This document shows, piece by piece, positions 6,393 through 8,159 of a DNA stretch of 8,159 nt. The stretch lies in contig CAZSSM010000157.1 of the NCBI GenBank assembly GCA_964609385.1, positions 1-8,159 on the forward strand. Direction: 5' to 3'. Made by a program: the position numbers and the translations under genes. Position 1 is the first letter of the stretch. Every line of letters starts with the position of its first letter. The notes under the pieces were generated by a model that saw only the letters and a list, made by a program, of their open reading frames with translations, searched no databases and was not told where the DNA came from. This DNA is from CAZSSM01 sp964609385 (GTDB lineage Bacteria; Planctomycetota; Planctomycetia; Isosphaerales; Isosphaeraceae).

Positions 6393-7046
6393 TCAGAGTT
6401 GCTTGTTCCAAAGCAGGAGACAGGCGATCGAGGTCGCGTGGACGATCTCGCCGTCGGTGATGAGTTTGGGAATTTCGTTGCGAGGGACAACTTCGACGAC
6501 GATTTCCTCGCCGGAGTCGAGCTGACGGTGGCCGGTCGGCTCAACGTCGTGGACAACGACAAGATGGGTCTTCATCGTCAGCAGGGCAGGGTTGCCGTAG
6601 ACCAGACCAAGCGATTCGGTGTGGCCTCCGACATAACCAGTCTCCTCGCGAAGTTCGCGGATCCCGGCGAAGGTTGGGTCCTCGCCGAGGTCAACCAGTC
6701 CGCCTGGGCATTCCAAGCAGTCGCGATGGCAGCCGGGCCGGAATTGACGGACCAGCACGACCTCGTCTCGCGGGGTGAGGGCCAGCACGCTGACTCCGTC
6801 GTTAGTCTGGAGCACGAAGAGGTCGGACTCCTTGCCTGAGACGCGCGAGCGATATCGTCGGACGCGGACGTCGAAAAGCCAGGTTCTGGTCAGACTCCGA
6901 TCGTGTCCCTCTACGAATTCCCAGGTGGGTTGAGAACGATCTTCTGCGGTTGAGGTATGGCGCTGAATTGGAGGGGTGTCAGTGTCGGGTCGTCTAGAGG
7001 AGGTGGGTGAGCGGGGGTCGTTCGGTGGGGAGTGGTCCGAGCTCAC
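6393..7046 (-). CDS. Nudix hydrolase, ADP-ribose pyrophosphatase type
   Basis: The predicted 217-residue cytoplasmic enzyme hydrolyses a nucleoside-diphosphate-linked substrate, most likely ADP-ribose to AMP and ribose 5-phosphate; the exact substrate is not provable here. The Nudix box is complete at residues 116-138: GLVDLGEDPTFAGI then RELREETGY, matching Gx5Ex7REUxEExGU, with the catalytic Glu pair at 134-135. Before it, VVLVRQFRPG and LECPGG match the ADP-ribose-type subgroup. Residues 1-40 are a Pro/Ser/Arg/Asp-rich extension of unknown role; the conserved fold starts near WEFVEGHDRSL. I chose GTG 7044-7046 because AGGAG stands 7 bases upstream; the TTG two codons earlier is only one base from it. 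It ends with TGA. It follows the HAD gene by 86 bases and may be co-transcribed with it. Confidence 0.88.
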   Translation of the reverse strand: MSSDHSPPNDPRSPTSSRRPDTDTPPIQRHTSTAEDRSQPTWEFVEGHDRSLTRTWLFDVRVRRYRSRVSGKESDLFVLQTNDGVSVLALTPRDEVVLVRQFRPGCHRDCLECPGGLVDLGEDPTFAGIRELREETGYVGGHTESLGLVYGNPALLTMKTHLVVVHDVEPTGHRQLDSGEEIVVEVVPRNEIPKLITDGEIVHATSIACLLLWNKQL

Positions 7047-7053
7047 GCGCAAG

Positions 7054-7058
7054 CTCCT
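7054..7058 (-). promoter_or_regulatory. Ribosome binding site deciding the Nudix start
   Basis: AGGAG on the minus strand lies 7 bases before the GTG at 7044-7046. No hairpin or clear promoter was seen in the rest of the 86-base gap to the HAD gene (7047-7132). Confidence 0.6.
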
Positions 7059-7132
7059 GCGATCAGGAAGGACACCAGATGTCGTTAGTTATTTGTTGGT
7101 TGGGGTCGTGAGGGTGACTTAACTCCGACTGA

Positions 7133-8104
7133 TCAAGCGATTGCTCGATCAGGCGATTCATCGGTGTCGTCGAGCCCAAACTGCTCCGCAATTAGACGCG
7201 CCAGCGCGTCGGCCGGTCCCGCGGGGAGGATCTGGTCGGCAGCCTCCGTAACAGGGGCGGGGGCCTGTGGCATGGCGACGCCGAGCCCGGCCCCGGCCAA
7301 CATCGGCTCATCGTTCATGTCATCGCCGACGGCCATAACCGATGCTTCGTCAATGGCCCAGGATCGACAGAGCACCTGAATCGCGTGCCATTTACTGGCT
7401 CGTTGGTCGACGACCTCGCAGAGATGGCCTCGGTAACGCGGACTTCGCTGGACGAAGGTCCGAACGGTTTCCCCCAGCGCTTCTTGTAAGCGATCTGCTA
7501 GGACGAGCATTTCTTGGTGCGGGCCTAACCCACAGAGGTGGAACTTGGCCTGCGGATCTGGTCGGCTGGGCCATCGATGGTCTCGAAGGCCAAACTCGCT
7601 GTTCCGGGTGAGAAACTCTTCAAACAAAGGGCATCCCCGAGTCGTCAAGGGGGCGACGAAATCTCGAGGGCTCACGGCCTCCTCGTCATCGAGAAAGCTG
7701 ACTGAATCGCGTCCAGAGGCATCGAAGATGGTCAGGACGCGTTCGAGCGTCTCGTTCGGCAGGTCGACCCGAAAGATTGTCCGTCCAGTCCGCCCATGCT
7801 TGATCAGCGCGCCGGAGTTGCAGATCAAAGGCAGATTGAGTTCCAACTGTTCGGCGATCGGCCGCGCCTTGCGGTGACAGCGACCTGTGCAGAGGACGAC
7901 GCGGTTGCCCGAATCGCGAAGTTGACGGAGGACAGTCGGCATCCCCGGGCGGATCACACCCGACTCGTCGAGCAACGTGCCGTCGATGTCTAGAGCGAGT
8001 AGTCGAAACCCCGGTTGGCTGGCTTTAAGCGTCTCGGACGATCTCGAAGTATTCACCTGATGTCTCGCGATCCCAATCGTCAGGGGTCGGGGTTCAGACC
8101 TCAC
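7133..8104 (-). CDS. Cof-type HAD-IIB phosphatase
   Basis: Predicted soluble phosphatase of the haloacid dehalogenase superfamily, subclass IIB; these enzymes usually dephosphorylate sugar phosphates or similar small metabolites. All four motifs are present, counting from the GTG at 8104: motif I LLALDIDGTLLDE (nucleophile D39, acid/base D41), motif II LCTGR (T73), motif III Lys in RASKWHA (K238), motif IV VGDDMNDEPML (D261, D262, D265). A cap of about 130 residues lies between motifs II and III, as in IIB. Length (323) is slightly above the usual 260-290 because about 30 residues precede the fold. The start is uncertain: GTG 8102-8104 has no clear ribosome site, and GTG 8054-8056 gives a shorter, more typical N-terminus. 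It ends with TGA. The specific substrate cannot be told. Confidence 0.88.
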   Translation of the reverse strand: MRSEPRPLTIGIARHQVNTSRSSETLKASQPGFRLLALDIDGTLLDESGVIRPGMPTVLRQLRDSGNRVVLCTGRCHRKARPIAEQLELNLPLICNSGALIKHGRTGRTIFRVDLPNETLERVLTIFDASGRDSVSFLDDEEAVSPRDFVAPLTTRGCPLFEEFLTRNSEFGLRDHRWPSRPDPQAKFHLCGLGPHQEMLVLADRLQEALGETVRTFVQRSPRYRGHLCEVVDQRASKWHAIQVLCRSWAIDEASVMAVGDDMNDEPMLAGAGLGVAMPQAPAPVTEAADQILPAGPADALARLIAEQFGLDDTDESPDRAIA

Positions 8105-8159
8105 GAACGGTATTCGATCTCTGGGGATCGCCCCGGCTATGGAAAGCGATGCTCATGAT

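Noticed and set aside
6279..6839. 186-codon plus-strand frame over the Nudix gene
   Set aside because: It lies opposite a gene with a complete Nudix box; its product shows no domain.
8123..8134. GGGG-ATCG-CCCC hairpin near the window end
   Set aside because: The stem is only 4 bp with no T-run, which is common by chance in G+C-rich DNA.
8094..8159. Minus-strand frame open from the window edge to a TGA at 8094-8096, possibly the tail of an upstream gene
   Set aside because: Only about 20 codons are visible and none is recognisable. It overlaps the first HAD start candidate, so it may be chance.

Overview
The window looks like a planctomycete chromosome, probably Isosphaeraceae-like. This is inferred from three things: high G+C with near-universal GTG/TTG/ATG start mixing, an Arg-rich N-terminus carrying a planctomycete-style LExR-xLLSA secretion motif, and a very large mosaic exoprotein with Ig-like, cohesin-like and dockerin modules. 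All genes lie on the minus strand. In transcription order they are: a Cof-type HAD phosphatase (8104-7133), a Nudix hydrolase of the ADP-ribose pyrophosphatase type (7046-6393), an A+T-rich upstream region (about 6392-6121), a giant extracellular G8/beta-helix protein (6032-973), a 463-base gap, and recO (509 to beyond the window start).

The central observation is that the giant gene is a single reading frame broken twice. An in-frame TAG lies at 4221-4223, and a -1 shift lies at a run of six A (plus strand) at 2702-2707. Ignoring the TAG and restoring one base at the run gives exactly 1687 codons from the ATG at 6032 to the TGA at 973. The order is: secretion motif, cadherin-like domain with a His-rich insert, G8 domain, CEMIP/TMEM2-like parallel beta-helix, PKD, jelly-roll, SbsA-like Ig, cohesin-like, dockerin, second cohesin-like, acidic tail. 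Such proteins are expected to bind or cleave extracellular polysaccharide.

recO shows the same kind of lesion. Its frame is closed by TAG at 54-56, but the same frame goes straight on into the RecO CxxC zinc motif. The three gene ends that look genuine (HAD, Nudix, giant protein) all use TGA, and both interruptions are TAG. Sequencing or assembly error, real gene decay and amber readthrough are all possible; the sequence alone cannot decide between them.

The HAD and Nudix genes are intact and 86 bases apart, probably co-transcribed housekeeping or repair-type enzymes. The giant gene has its own ribosome site and an A+T-rich upstream region with three short palindromes, so it is probably transcribed separately. 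I saw no tRNA, rRNA, CRISPR array, transposase or phage gene.
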